From: Gaiellasilicea sp963749515
GTDB lineage: Bacteria > Actinomycetota > Thermoleophilia > Gaiellales > Gaiellaceae
Assembly (NCBI GenBank): GCA_963749515.1
Contig: CAVVMR010000001.1
Span: 558,001-622,000, forward strand
Length of the DNA stretch: 64,000 nt
Direction of reading: 5' to 3'
Shown here: piece by piece, positions 51,559 through 60,379 of the stretch
Layout: each line of letters opens with the position of its first letter
How positions within the stretch are numbered: the first letter of the stretch is position 1
The notes under the pieces: model-generated
What the model was told of the DNA's origin: nothing
Seen by the model: the letters and a program-made list of their open reading frames with translations, nothing else
Databases searched by the model: none
Position numbers and translations under genes: made by a program

Positions 51559-52085
51559 ACCGTCCACTCCTCGGTCGTACCCGGGAAGCTGCGTACGGCC
51601 TGGGGCGCCGTTCGCTTGTAGATCATGAAGGTGCGCCGGTACTCGATCACGACCTCGCGGCGTTGATTGATGCCGCGGCAGCGCATGGTGACTATGCCGA
51701 CGTCGGGGTTCGACTTCGACTCGCGCTTCTCGAGGATCTCGCTCTCAGCCCACAGCGTGTCGCCGACGAAGACCGGGTTCGGCAGCTTGACGTCCGTCCA
51801 CTGCAGGTTCGCGGCGGCGTTCTCACTCGTGTCCGGCACCGTCAGGCCGACGATCAGCGCGAGCGTGAACGTGCTGTTGACGAGGATCTGCCCGAACTGC
51901 GTGCGCTCGGCGTGAACCCGGTCGAAATGGATCGAGTTCGTGTTATGTGTCAGGCCGGTGAAGAGCAGGTTGTCCTGCTCGGTGACGGTGCGGCCAACGC
52001 GGCTCGGGAAGACGTCTCCCGGCTCGAAGTCCTCGTAGAAGCGGCCGTGCCAGACCTTCGGGGCCGCCTCCGGATCACTGCTCAC
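51555..52085 (-). CDS. MaoC-like enoyl-CoA hydratase
   Basis: A 176-residue hotdog-fold protein. RFYEDFEPGDVFPSRVGRTVTEQDNLLFTGLTHNTNSIHFDRVHAERTQFGQILVNSTFTLALIVGL contains the MaoC hydratase dyad (Asp/His region near TNSIHFD). It hydrates enoyl-CoAs, following the acyl-CoA dehydrogenases encoded downstream. GTG 52085 is preceded by GAGAGGAGC. It is the first gene of the leftward operon controlled from the divergent inverted-repeat promoter. Confidence 0.88.
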   Translation of the reverse strand: MSSDPEAAPKVWHGRFYEDFEPGDVFPSRVGRTVTEQDNLLFTGLTHNTNSIHFDRVHAERTQFGQILVNSTFTLALIVGLTVPDTSENAAANLQWTDVKLPNPVFVGDTLWAESEILEKRESKSNPDVGIVTMRCRGINQRREVVIEYRRTFMIYKRTAPQAVRSFPGTTEEWTV

Positions 52086-52107
52086 GACGCTCCTCTCGCT
52101 GGTTAGC

Positions 52108-52184
52108 CGCGTTTATGTCAGACATCCGGCCAGGGGTCAAACGGGTCCGACTTGACTCGCGGCCGGATGTCAGACATAAACGCG
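52108..52184. promoter_or_regulatory. divergent mirror promoters with twin ATGTCAGACAT operators
   Basis: A perfect 24-nt inverted repeat (52108-52131 and 52161-52184). Each arm holds the odd-centred palindrome ATGTCAGACAT (52115-52125 and 52167-52177), 52 bases centre to centre, about five helical turns. Rightward: TTGACT 52152-52157, 17 bases, CATAAA 52175-52180. Leftward: TTGACC (complement of 52140-52135), 17 bases, CATAAA (complement of 52117-52112). Each operator lies between -35 and -10 and overlaps the -10. Confidence 0.85.
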
Positions 52185-52214
52185 CTACCGGTCGTCCCAC
52201 GACGGAGGTCGCAG

Positions 52215-53255
52215 ATGCAGGCAGTCGTCTTTCACGAGTTCGGGGGACCGGACGTACTGAAGCTCGAGGAGGTGGCAGACCCGCAGCCCGCCGCCGGCGA
52301 GGTGCTGATCGACATCGCGGTGGGCGCGCTCAACCACCTCGACGTCGACATCCGCGAGGGCGTGTCGCGGTTCGACGTCGCGCCGCCGTTCATCCTCGGG
52401 GTCGAGGTCGTCGGGCGCATCTCGGCTCTCGGCGAGGGGGTCGACGGCTGGCAGGTCGGCGAGCGGGTGATGCCGTACCTGATGGGAACGTGCGGCGAGT
52501 GCCGCTACTGCAAGACGGGGCGCGAGTCGCTGTGTCTCACTCCCGGCTTCGTCAGCTTCACCACCTCGGGCGGGTACGCCGAGAAGCTCGCCTGTCCGGC
52601 CCGCCAGCTCGTGCGGGTACCGGACGCTCTCTCCGACGAGGACGCGGCCGCGACCCAGATCGCGTTCGCCACCGCCTGGCACATGCTCTTCACCCGCGCG
52701 AAGCTCCAGCCGGGCGAGACGGTGCTCATCAACTCCGTCGGCAGCGGGATCGGGTCGGCGGCGGTGCAGCTCGCGAAGCTCGCCGGCGCGTTCGTGATCG
52801 GCAACGCCGGCTCGGACGAGAAGCTCGAGCGCGCGAAGGAGCTCGGGCTCGACGTCGGGATCAACCACCAGACCCAGGACGTGGTCGGCGAGGTCATGCG
52901 CGCGACCGATGGCCGCGGCGTCGAGGTCGTGTACGAGCACGTCGGCGGCGAGCTCTTCCAGCACGGCCTGGACTCGCTCGCAAAGGACGGACGTCTGGTC
53001 ATCTGCGGCGCTCACTCGGGCGAGGTCGTGCCCTTCGACATCATCCCCTTCTTCCGGGCGCAGAAGCAGATCATCGGCTCGTTCGTCTACAACTGCGACG
53101 AGGTCGAGAAGGTGCTCGATCTCGCCGCACGCGGCCTGGTGAAGCCGCTCATCTACAAGACCTTCCCGCTCGAGCAGGCGCGCGACGCGATGGAGACGAT
53201 GGAGCGCCGCGAGCACTTCGGCAAGATCCTCCTCGACCCGGGAGGTCCACGGTGA
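52215..53255 (+). CDS. zinc-binding-type medium-chain dehydrogenase/reductase
   Basis: A 346-residue MDR protein. The N terminus MQAVVFHEFGGPDVLKLEEV is of quinone-reductase style, but it has the catalytic and structural zinc region (GVEVVGRISALGEGVDGWQVGERVMPYLMGTCGECRYCKTGRESLC) and the Rossmann segment LINSVGSGIGSAAVQLAKLAGAFVIG. The structural-zinc Cys set CxxCxxC...C is present. It oxidises an alcohol or reduces an enone with NAD(P). ATG 52215 has GGAGGT upstream; longer starts lie in the promoter. It leads the rightward operon, and its TGA overlaps the HyuA GTG. Confidence 0.9.
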   Translation: MQAVVFHEFGGPDVLKLEEVADPQPAAGEVLIDIAVGALNHLDVDIREGVSRFDVAPPFILGVEVVGRISALGEGVDGWQVGERVMPYLMGTCGECRYCKTGRESLCLTPGFVSFTTSGGYAEKLACPARQLVRVPDALSDEDAAATQIAFATAWHMLFTRAKLQPGETVLINSVGSGIGSAAVQLAKLAGAFVIGNAGSDEKLERAKELGLDVGINHQTQDVVGEVMRATDGRGVEVVYEHVGGELFQHGLDSLAKDGRLVICGAHSGEVVPFDIIPFFRAQKQIIGSFVYNCDEVEKVLDLAARGLVKPLIYKTFPLEQARDAMETMERREHFGKILLDPGGPR

Positions 53256-55367
53256 AACGGCTCGGCGTCGACGTCGGCGGCACGTTCACGGACCTGATCT
53301 ACGTCGACGACGACACGGGGCGGATCCTCGTCCACAAGCTCCCGACGACCCCGGAGGATCCGTCGCTCGGGACGCTGCAGGGAATCAGGGAGCTGGTCGA
53401 GCAGGCGGGGGAGACACCATCAGCGCTCGACCAGGTCTTCCACGGGACGACGATCGCGACCAACATCGTGATCGAGCACAACGGCGCGACCGTCGGCCTG
53501 ATCACGACCGAGGGCTACCGCGACATCCTCCACATCGCGCGGCACAAGAAGCCGCTCAACTTCTCGAACTACCAGGATCTGCCGTGGCAGCGGTACCCGA
53601 TCGTCCGCCGCAGGTACCGGCTGACCGTGCCCGAGCGGATCCTGAAGGACGGCTCCGTGCTCGTCCCGCTCGACGAGGAGCGTGCCCGCGAGCGCGTCCG
53701 CGAGCTGAAGGAGGCCGGGGTCGAGGCCGATCTCGGTGTGCTTCCTCTTCTCGTTCGTCAACCCCGCGCACGAGCAGCGCGTGGCCGAGATCGTGCGGGA
53801 GGAGTTTCCCGAGGCGTTCCTCTCGGTCTCGTCCGAGGTGCTGCCGCAGTACCGGGAGTACGAGCGCTTCTCGACCGTCTCGCTCAACGCCTACATCGGC
53901 CCGAAGGTCTCGCGCTACATCCGCCGGCTCGAGGAGGAGCTCGATGCGCTGGAGGTGCGGACGAAGCTGCACCTGATGACGTCTGCGAGCGGCGTCGCCA
54001 CTCCGGAAGGCGCCGTCGCGCGGCCGGTGAACCTGCTCATGTCCGGTCCCGTCGCCGGCGTCGTCGGCGGCATCTGGGCCGGCAGGCAGGCGGGATACGA
54101 CAACGTGATCACGCTCGACGTCGGCGGCACCTCGGCCGACATCGGCCTCGCCCAGGACGGCCAGCTGCGGATGAAGCACCTGCTCGACACGAAGGTCGGC
54201 CCCTACCAGGCGATGATCCCGATGGTCGACGTCGACACGATCGGGGCCGGCGGCGGCTCGATCGCCTACGTCGACCAGGGCGGGATCTTCCGGGTCGGCC
54301 CGCGCTCCGCGGGCGCCGATCCCGGCCCGGCCGCCTACGGCCGCGGCGGCGTGGAGCCGACCGGCACCGACGCGATGGTCAACCTGGGCTGGCTGCTGCC
54401 GGAGGCATTTCTCGGCGGGCAGATGGAAGTGCGCCCAGAGCTCGCCCGTGCAGCCTTCGAGCAAGGGCCTGCGCAGGCGCTCGGGATGTCGGTCGAGGAG
54501 GCCTCGATGGGCGCCGTGCAGATCCTGACGCACTCGATGGTGCAGTCGATCGAGGAGAACTCCGTGCGCAAGGGCTACGACCCGCGCGACTTCGCTCTCG
54601 TCGCCGAGGGAGGCGCCGGCCCGCTGTTCGCGGCGCAGATCGCGCTCGAGGTCGGCACGCCGTGGGTGCTCGTCCCACCGCATCCCGGGATCACGTCGGC
54701 CATGGGACTGCTCGCGACGGACATGGTCTACGAGTACGTCTCGACCGCCTACCAGCGGCTCTCGCAGCTCGACGCCGCGGCGCTCCAGCGCCAGTTCGAG
54801 GAGCTCGAGGAGCGGGCGCGCGCCCAGCTCGAGGAGGACGGCATCCCCGCCGGGAGCATGATGATCCAGCGGGTCGCAGACTGCCGCTACCTCGGTCAGG
54901 GGTACGAGCTTCGCGTCGACGTCGAGTCCGGGGCAATCGACGAGGCGTGGGGCGAGAGGGTGCGCGCCAGCTTCCACGACATCCACGAGCGCGAATACTC
55001 CCGGCGGTTCGACGAGTCGGACATCGAGATCCCCAACGTTCGCGTCCGCGGCATCGGACGGATGCCTCGGCTGTCGACGCCCGAGGTGGAGAAGGGGCCG
55101 GAGTCGCCCGAGGCTGCGCTCCGCTACGAGCGCGACGCCTGGTTCCGTGTGCGCGGGGAGCTCGCGCAGGTGCCGACGCGGTACTACGACCGCTCGGCGC
55201 TGAAGGCGGGCAATCGCCTCGACGGCCCCGCGATCGTGAACCAGTACGACTCGACCACGGTGATCCCGCCCGAGGTCTCGGCGCACATCGACGGCTTCGG
55301 GAACATCGTGATCGCCACCGGCGTGCCCGCGCAGCGGGATGCCCTGACGCAGGAGGCGCTGGCATGA
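53252..55367 (+). pseudogene. hyuA: hydantoinase/oxoprolinase subunit A (second copy), frameshifted
   Basis: The N-terminal part (GTG 53252; VKRLGVDVGGTFTDLIYV, FHGTTIATNIVIEHNGATVGLITTEGYRDIL) runs to about 53726. The rest continues one frame over from CFLFSFVNPAHEQRVAEIV, with LDVGGTSADIGLAQDG, GAGGGSIAYV, SAGADPGPAAYG and VAEGGAGPLFAAQ. The extra base is one C at 53727-53728 (GAGGCCGATC, expected GAGGCGATC). Correcting it gives about 704 residues with all ATPase motifs, a normal HyuA. It may be an assembly indel or a recent mutation. It is coupled to the dehydrogenase upstream (GTGA) and to hyuB downstream (ATGA). Confidence 0.85.
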
Positions 55368-57272
55368 GCGCAGCCGAGTACGAGGTCGGACGCCAGCCGG
55401 GGCCGCCGACGCGGAAGCGCGTCGAGGTCGATCCGATCACGCTGCGCGTCCTCGGCGGCGCCTTCCATGCGACCGCGAAGGAGATGGCGGGGGTCCTCTT
55501 CCGGATGAGCTACTCCTCGATCATCCGCGAGTCCGAGGATCTCGGCGCCGGCATCTTCGACGCGCAGGGCCGCGAGCTCTGCGAGTCGGACTCGACGCCG
55601 ATGCACATCGGCTCGCTGCCGTGGTACATCCGCGGCTTCCTGCACCGGCTCGGAGACACGATCGAGGACGGCGACGTGATCGTCCACAACCATCCCTATC
55701 TCGGGGCCTCGCACTCGCCGGACGTCGCGGTTGCGGTGCCGATCTTCCACGAGGGCGAGCTGCTGGGCTTCGCCGCGGTGACAGCGCACGTGCTCGACGT
55801 CGGCGGGTCGTTCCCCGGCATCAACGCCGACGCGTTCGACGTCTACGCCGAGGCGAAGCTGTACAACGCGCTCCGCTGGTACCGGCGCGGCGAGCTGAAC
55901 GAGGATCTCGACCAGATGATCTTCGACAACGTCCGGACCGAGACCATGAACCGCGGCGACATGAACGCGATGCTCGCCGCGTGCCGGCTCGGCAAGGAGC
56001 GCTTCCTGCGCCTCGTCGACCGCTACGGCGTCGAGGTCGTGATGAGCGCCGCGTACGACTGGATGGACTACTCCGAGCGGATGCTCCGGAGCGAGATCGA
56101 GAAGATCCCCGACGGCACGTACGGCCCCGTGATCGGCTGGCTCGACGACGACGCGCGCAACCGCGACGTGCAGCTGCGCGTCGAGACGCGCGTGATCGTC
56201 GAGGGCGACGAGATCACGATCGACCTGACGGGATCGAACCCGGAGGTGGCCACGGGGTTCAACGTGCCGTTCGAGGGCTCGCTGCTGGTCTCGTGCTACT
56301 ACGCGGTGCGCACGATCCTGCTCGACGAGGTGACGTTTCCCGAGCACGTGCCGCAGAACGACGGGGTCTTCCGGCCTGTGAAGGTGATCGCTCCCAAGGG
56401 GACGATCTTCAACCCGACGTTCCCGCGCGCGTGCTTCTCGCGCTTCTGCCAGACCCAGCGCGTCGTCGACAACATCAACCTCGCGCTCGCCGACGCGCTT
56501 CCGGACAAGGTCACGGGCGGCAACTCGGCCGGCATCCACTTCTGCGCCTACGCAGGCTTCGACGAGGGAGCGGGGGAGTACTGGCTCTACCTCGAGGTGA
56601 ACGAGGGCGCGTACGGCGGCCGGAGCGGCAAGGACGCGATGGATTCCGTCGACAACCTGATGGCGAACACGCGCAACAACCCGATCGAGGAGCTGGACAT
56701 GCGCTTCCCGATGCGGTGCGACCAGTACGAGCTGCGGCCCGAGCCTGCGGCGCCCGGAAAGTGGCGCGGCGGTGTCGGGATCATCCGGCGCAACCGCTTC
56801 CTGGTCGACGGTACGTACTCCTGCGAGGGCGACCGCCAGACCGATCCGCCACAGGGGATCTTCGGCGCCTGGGACGGGCTCGTCGCCTCCTGCCGGAAGA
56901 ATCCGGACACCCCCCGCGAGGAGCAGCTGCCGGCCAAGGTGACGGGCTACCCGTTTGCGGCCGGCGAGTTCATCGAGTTCCGGGAGCCGAACGCGGCCGG
57001 ATACGGCGATCCGCTCGAGCGAGACCCGCTCGCGGTGCGGGAGGACGTGCTCGACGACTTCACGACGATCGAGCTCGCGCGGGATGCCTACGGGGTCGTG
57101 TTCGCCGACGAGCGGACGCTCGAGATCGACGAGTGCGGCGACGGAGGCCCGACGCGCCGAGCTGCGCGAGCAGCCCCGCAGCGACTCGCTCGGCGACTAC
57201 TTCTCCGGTCGCGGTCTCGTGCCGTCGTCCGCGCCGGTTTCCGTGGCCGGAAACGGGGAGTTCGGGATCTGA
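55364..57272 (+). pseudogene. hyuB: hydantoinase/oxoprolinase subunit B (second copy), frameshifted near the C terminus
   Basis: ATG 55364 starts MSAAEYEVGRQPGPPTRKRVEVDPITLRVLGGAFHATAKEM, a normal HyuB N terminus, followed by ILFRMSYSSIIRESEDLGAGIFDAQG-type sequence and GGNSAGIHFCAY. At 57134 one extra T (GACGAGTGCGGCG) shifts the frame. Without it the protein continues EIDEAATEARRAELREQPRSDS and ends ...GNGEFGI at 57272, about 635 residues. With it, the frame runs on for 46 Arg-rich residues straight into the GntR gene, making an artificial HyuB-GntR fusion. The normal ending and spacing to GntR argue that the inserted base is not functional. Confidence 0.82.
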
Positions 57273-57988
57273 AGGCGTACGAGGTCGTGGCCGAGCGCCT
57301 GCGCGCGGAGATCCTGGACGGCGCGCGGCTGCCGGGCATGCGTTTCGCGAACGAGCTGGACCTGGCGGAGGAGCACGGCGTCAGCCGCGCGACGATCCGG
57401 GAGGCGCTGCGCCTGCTGGGCGCCGAGAACCTGATTCGCACGACGAAGGGGGCCGGCGGTGGCAGCTTCGTGACCGTGCCCAGCGCGAGCGACGTCTCGG
57501 AGTCCCTGCGCTCCGGGCTGGGCCGCCTCGCGAGCGCCGAGCACGTGACGCTCGACGAGCTGGTCGAGGCGCGGGCGCTGCTGGAGGTCCCTGCCGCGCA
57601 GCTCGCGGCGCGGAGGCGGGGGGACGACGACCTGGCCCGGCTGCGAGAGTCGATTCCCGGCGATCCGCTGCGCCTGGGAGCGAACGAGCAGTTCATCTAC
57701 AACCGCGACTTCCACACCGTCGTGATCGAGGCGTGCGGGAACACGATGCTCGCGGTGGCGGCGCAGCCGATCTTCGACGTGCTGCGGACACACCTCTCCC
57801 GCTCCTCGCTCGGCCGCGTCTACCACCGCGCGATCAACGACCATCACCGCGGGCTCGCGGACGCGATCGAGGCGCACGACGAGGTCGCGGCCGGTGAGCA
57901 GATGCGCGAGCATCTCGAGTTCCTCCGGCCCTACTACGAGCGGGCGTGGCGCGCGGCGGCGCGCGAACGAGCCCACCGGTCGGCGTGA
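57269..57988 (+). CDS. GntR-family regulator, FadR/FCD subfamily (second)
   Basis: A 239-residue regulator. LKAYEVVAERLRAEILDGARLPGMRFANELDLAEEHGVSRATIREALRLLGAENLIRTTKGAGGGSFV is the winged helix domain. The FCD domain contains LDELVEARALLEVPAAQLAA, YNRDFHTVVIEACGN and HRAINDHHRGLADAIEAHDEVAAGEQMREHL. CTG 57269 overlaps the HyuB stop (CTGA), with GGGAG upstream; GTG 57287 is an alternative and loses only six residues. It probably binds the ATGTCAGACAT operators at 52108-52184 and controls both divergent operons, including its own. Confidence 0.87.
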   Translation: MKAYEVVAERLRAEILDGARLPGMRFANELDLAEEHGVSRATIREALRLLGAENLIRTTKGAGGGSFVTVPSASDVSESLRSGLGRLASAEHVTLDELVEARALLEVPAAQLAARRRGDDDLARLRESIPGDPLRLGANEQFIYNRDFHTVVIEACGNTMLAVAAQPIFDVLRTHLSRSSLGRVYHRAINDHHRGLADAIEAHDEVAAGEQMREHLEFLRPYYERAWRAAARERAHRSA

Positions 57989-57991
57989 CGC

Positions 57992-59119
57992 GTGCTGCCG
58001 CTCGCTGACGTCCGCGTTCTCGCGATCGAGCAGTTCGGCGCGGGGCCGTGGGCGACGCTGCAGCTGGCCGACCTCGGCGCCGAGGTGATCAAGATCGAGG
58101 ATCCGGCGTCGGGCGGCGACGTCGGCCGGTACGTGCCGCCGTTCCAGGAGGGCGAGGACTCGCTCTTCTTCGAGACGTTCAACCGCAACAAGAAGAGCAT
58201 CTCGCTCGACCTGCGCGACGCGGCCGGCCGCGACCGCTTCGAGGAGCTCGTCCGTGTCTCCGACGTCGTCTTCTCGAACCTGCGCGGGGATCAGCCGGCG
58301 AAGCTGCGGCTCCGCTACGACGACCTGAAGCACCTGAACCCGCGGATCGTGTGCTGCTCGCTCTCCGGCTTCGGGATGACCGGGGCGCGCGCGGCGGAGG
58401 GCGGCTACGACTACATGATGCAAGGGCTCGCCGGCTGGATGGCGCTGACCGGCGAGCCGGAGGGGCCGCCGACGAAGAGCGGCCTGTCGCTGGTGGATCT
58501 CTCCGGCGGCTACGTGGCGGCGCTGGCCTTGCTGGCGGGTCTCTGGCAAGCACGCCGCGAGGGCACAGGCTGTGACTGCGACATCTCGCTCCACGACGTG
58601 GCGATGCACGAGCTGATGTACGTCGGCACCTGGGCCGCCTCCCGGGAATACGTTCCGCCTCGGCGGGCGAACTCCGCGCACCCGTCGCTCGTGCCGTTCC
58701 AGAACTTCCAGACCGCCGACGGCTGGATCGTCGTCGCCGCGCCGAAGGAGAAGTTCTGGGTGCGCCTCTGCGAGACGCTCGGCCGGCCGGAGCTGGCGAC
58801 AGACCCGCGCTTCGCGGACTTCGCCGCGCGCGATCTCAACCGCGCCGAGCTGGCGCCGATCCTCGACCGAGCGTTCAGCGAGCGACCGTCGGCCGACTGG
58901 CTGGCGGCGCTCCGCGAGGCCGGCGTGCCGGCGTCCGCGGTCAACGACGTGCTGGAGGCGGTCGACGAAGCCCGCCTGGTGGAGTACGAGCACCCGAACC
59001 TGGGCACCGTTCGCCAGGTCGCGTCGCCCCTGCGCCTCTCGGACGCAGAGCCGCCCGTGGGTCGCGCGCCCTTCAGGGGCGAGCACGACGAGGAGGTCGA
59101 CGGTCTCCGCGGCGCGTGA
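57992..59119 (+). CDS. CaiB/BaiF family CoA-transferase (second copy)
   Basis: A 375-residue family III CoA-transferase. ADVRVLAIEQFGAGPWATLQLADLGAEVIKIEDP, FETFNRNKKSISLDLRD, LSGFGMTGARAAEGGYDYMMQGLAGWMALTG and CDCDISLHDVAMHELM are its blocks, with the catalytic Asp expected in SLVDLSGGYVA. It is only moderately like the copy at 28773 and so probably serves a different acid. GTG 57992 is 3 bases after the GntR stop. Confidence 0.9.
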   Translation: MLPLADVRVLAIEQFGAGPWATLQLADLGAEVIKIEDPASGGDVGRYVPPFQEGEDSLFFETFNRNKKSISLDLRDAAGRDRFEELVRVSDVVFSNLRGDQPAKLRLRYDDLKHLNPRIVCCSLSGFGMTGARAAEGGYDYMMQGLAGWMALTGEPEGPPTKSGLSLVDLSGGYVAALALLAGLWQARREGTGCDCDISLHDVAMHELMYVGTWAASREYVPPRRANSAHPSLVPFQNFQTADGWIVVAAPKEKFWVRLCETLGRPELATDPRFADFAARDLNRAELAPILDRAFSERPSADWLAALREAGVPASAVNDVLEAVDEARLVEYEHPNLGTVRQVASPLRLSDAEPPVGRAPFRGEHDEEVDGLRGA

Positions 59120-59120
59120 C

Positions 59121-60014
59121 CTGGTCGGCTACGGCGGCGACCCGCCGGATCCGAAGTGGCCGGGCGGCGCCCGGCTCGCGCTCTCGTTCGTCCTGAACTA
59201 CGAGGAGGGCGGAGAGTCCACGCCGCTCGAGGGGGACGAAGCCTCGGAGGCGTTCCTGCACGAGGTGGTGGGCGCCGCGGCGAGGGTCGGCCGGCGCGAC
59301 CTCAACGCGGAGTCGATGTTCGAGTTCGGCAGCCGGGTCGGGTTCTGGCGCATCCTGAGGATGTTCAGGCGGCACGAGCTGCCGCTGACGGTGTACGCGG
59401 TCGGGCAGGCGCTCGAGCGGAACCCCGCGGCGGCAAAGGCCATGGTGGAGGCCGGTTGGGAGGTCGCGAGCCACGGCTGGCGCTGGATCGACTACGCGGG
59501 GATGCCGGAGGACGAGGAGCGCGAGCACATGCGGCGTGCGATCGACGCAATCGAGCGCGTGTGCGGCGCTCGCCCGGTCGGCTGGTACACCGGCCGCACC
59601 TCGGAGAACACACGCCGGCTCGTCGTCGAGGAGGGCGGCTTCCTCTACGACTCGGACTCGTACGCGGACGAGCTGCCGTACTGGGTCGAAGTCGCCGGCG
59701 GGCAGCACCTCGTGATCCCGTACACGCTCGACGCGAACGACTTCAAGTTCCTGCTCCCGAACGGCTTCGTCACCGCCGACGACTTCTTCGCGTACCTGGT
59801 CGACACGTTCGAGCTCCTCTACGAGGAAGGGGGCCGGATGATGAACGTCGGCCTCCACTGCCGGATCGTCGGCCGGCCGGGTCGCGCACCGGGCCTGGAG
59901 CGGTTTCTCGCGCACGTTCGCGAGCGGGGGAATGTCTGGGTCACGACGCGCGCGGAGATCGCCCGTCACTGGCGCGAGCAGTTCCCGCCTGAAGGGAGCG
60001 GCAGCGGTGGCTGA
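59121..60014 (+). CDS. puuE: polysaccharide-deacetylase-fold allantoinase, PuuE-like
   Basis: From CTG 59121 the protein is 297 residues: VGYGGDPPDPKWPGGARLALSFVLNYEEGGE, ESMFEFGSRVGFWRILRMF, LTVYAVGQALERNP, WEVASHGWRWIDY, GWYTGRTSENTRRLV and MMNVGLHCRIVGRPGRAPGLERFL. These are the blocks of PuuE, the cofactor-independent allantoinase that opens allantoin to allantoate. The preceding in-frame codons (Arg-Asp-Leu) also fit the family, but no ATG, GTG or TTG is available between the CaiB stop and here, so the exact start is uncertain. The gene starts 1 base after the CaiB stop and converges on the FmdB-type gene. Confidence 0.85.
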   Translation: MVGYGGDPPDPKWPGGARLALSFVLNYEEGGESTPLEGDEASEAFLHEVVGAAARVGRRDLNAESMFEFGSRVGFWRILRMFRRHELPLTVYAVGQALERNPAAAKAMVEAGWEVASHGWRWIDYAGMPEDEEREHMRRAIDAIERVCGARPVGWYTGRTSENTRRLVVEEGGFLYDSDSYADELPYWVEVAGGQHLVIPYTLDANDFKFLLPNGFVTADDFFAYLVDTFELLYEEGGRMMNVGLHCRIVGRPGRAPGLERFLAHVRERGNVWVTTRAEIARHWREQFPPEGSGSGG

Positions 60015-60024
60015 GCTAGCCCTC

Positions 60025-60216
60025 CTAGTCCCAGCTGCGGCCGACGCGGTCCCAGGCGACGTCGCTGGGGAGCCACTCGGTGGTGATCTGCGAGAGCAGC
60101 CGGGTCACCTTGGCGTTCCCGCACTGCGGGCACGGCGGCGTCGGCTTGTCGGTCGTCGAGAGGAACTCCTCGAAGCGCTCCTGGCACCCATCACAGCGGT
60201 ACTCGTAGATCGGCAT
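60025..60216 (-). CDS. FmdB-family zinc ribbon protein
   Basis: A 63-residue protein. MPIYEYRCDGCQERFEEFLS with CPQCGNAKVTRLLS forms a CxxC...CxxC zinc ribbon, the standard FmdB regulatory-protein signature (PF09723). The C-terminal part is basic/aromatic (TTEWLPSDVAWDRVGRSWD). The name comes from a gene next to formamidase; true function is unproven. The ATG (60216-60214) shares two bases with the start codon of the divergent AtzG-like gene. Confidence 0.9.
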   Translation of the reverse strand: MPIYEYRCDGCQERFEEFLSTTDKPTPPCPQCGNAKVTRLLSQITTEWLPSDVAWDRVGRSWD

Positions 60217-60379
60217 GTCGACCGAGTCTAGTGGCATAGAGCGGCTGCGGGAAGAGGCCGCCGCGCAGGGTGTCTCACCCACCGATGAGGACCTGGAGGC
60301 GGTGCTCGACTTCGTCACGCGCATCCTGCCCGCGCTCGACGAGATCGAGCGCCGGTTGCCGCCGGAGACGCAGGCATGA
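60215..60379 (+). CDS. AtzG-like / GatC-like small subunit
   Basis: A 54-residue protein: MSTESSGIERLREEAAAQG and VSPTDEDLEAVLDFVTRIL, then PALDEIERRLPPETQA. It has the helical shape and position of AtzG and GatC proteins, which wrap around a partner amidase and stabilise it. ATG 60215 uses the sequence CATG that also provides the FmdB start on the other strand. Its TGA overlaps the amidase ATG (ATGA), the same gene order as atzG-atzE. It is a well supported gene despite its small size. Confidence 0.72.
   Translation: MSTESSGIERLREEAAAQGVSPTDEDLEAVLDFVTRILPALDEIERRLPPETQA

Noticed and set aside
52108..52184. 24-nt inverted repeats as transposon ends or attachment sites
   Set aside because: Only 29 bases lie between the arms, there is no transposase, and both arms carry consensus promoter elements, which explains the symmetry better.
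55364..57988. Natural HyuB-GntR fusion protein
   Set aside because: The 46 residues joining the two parts are Arg-rich shadow sequence, while a one-base correction restores the normal HyuB end and an overlapping GntR start.
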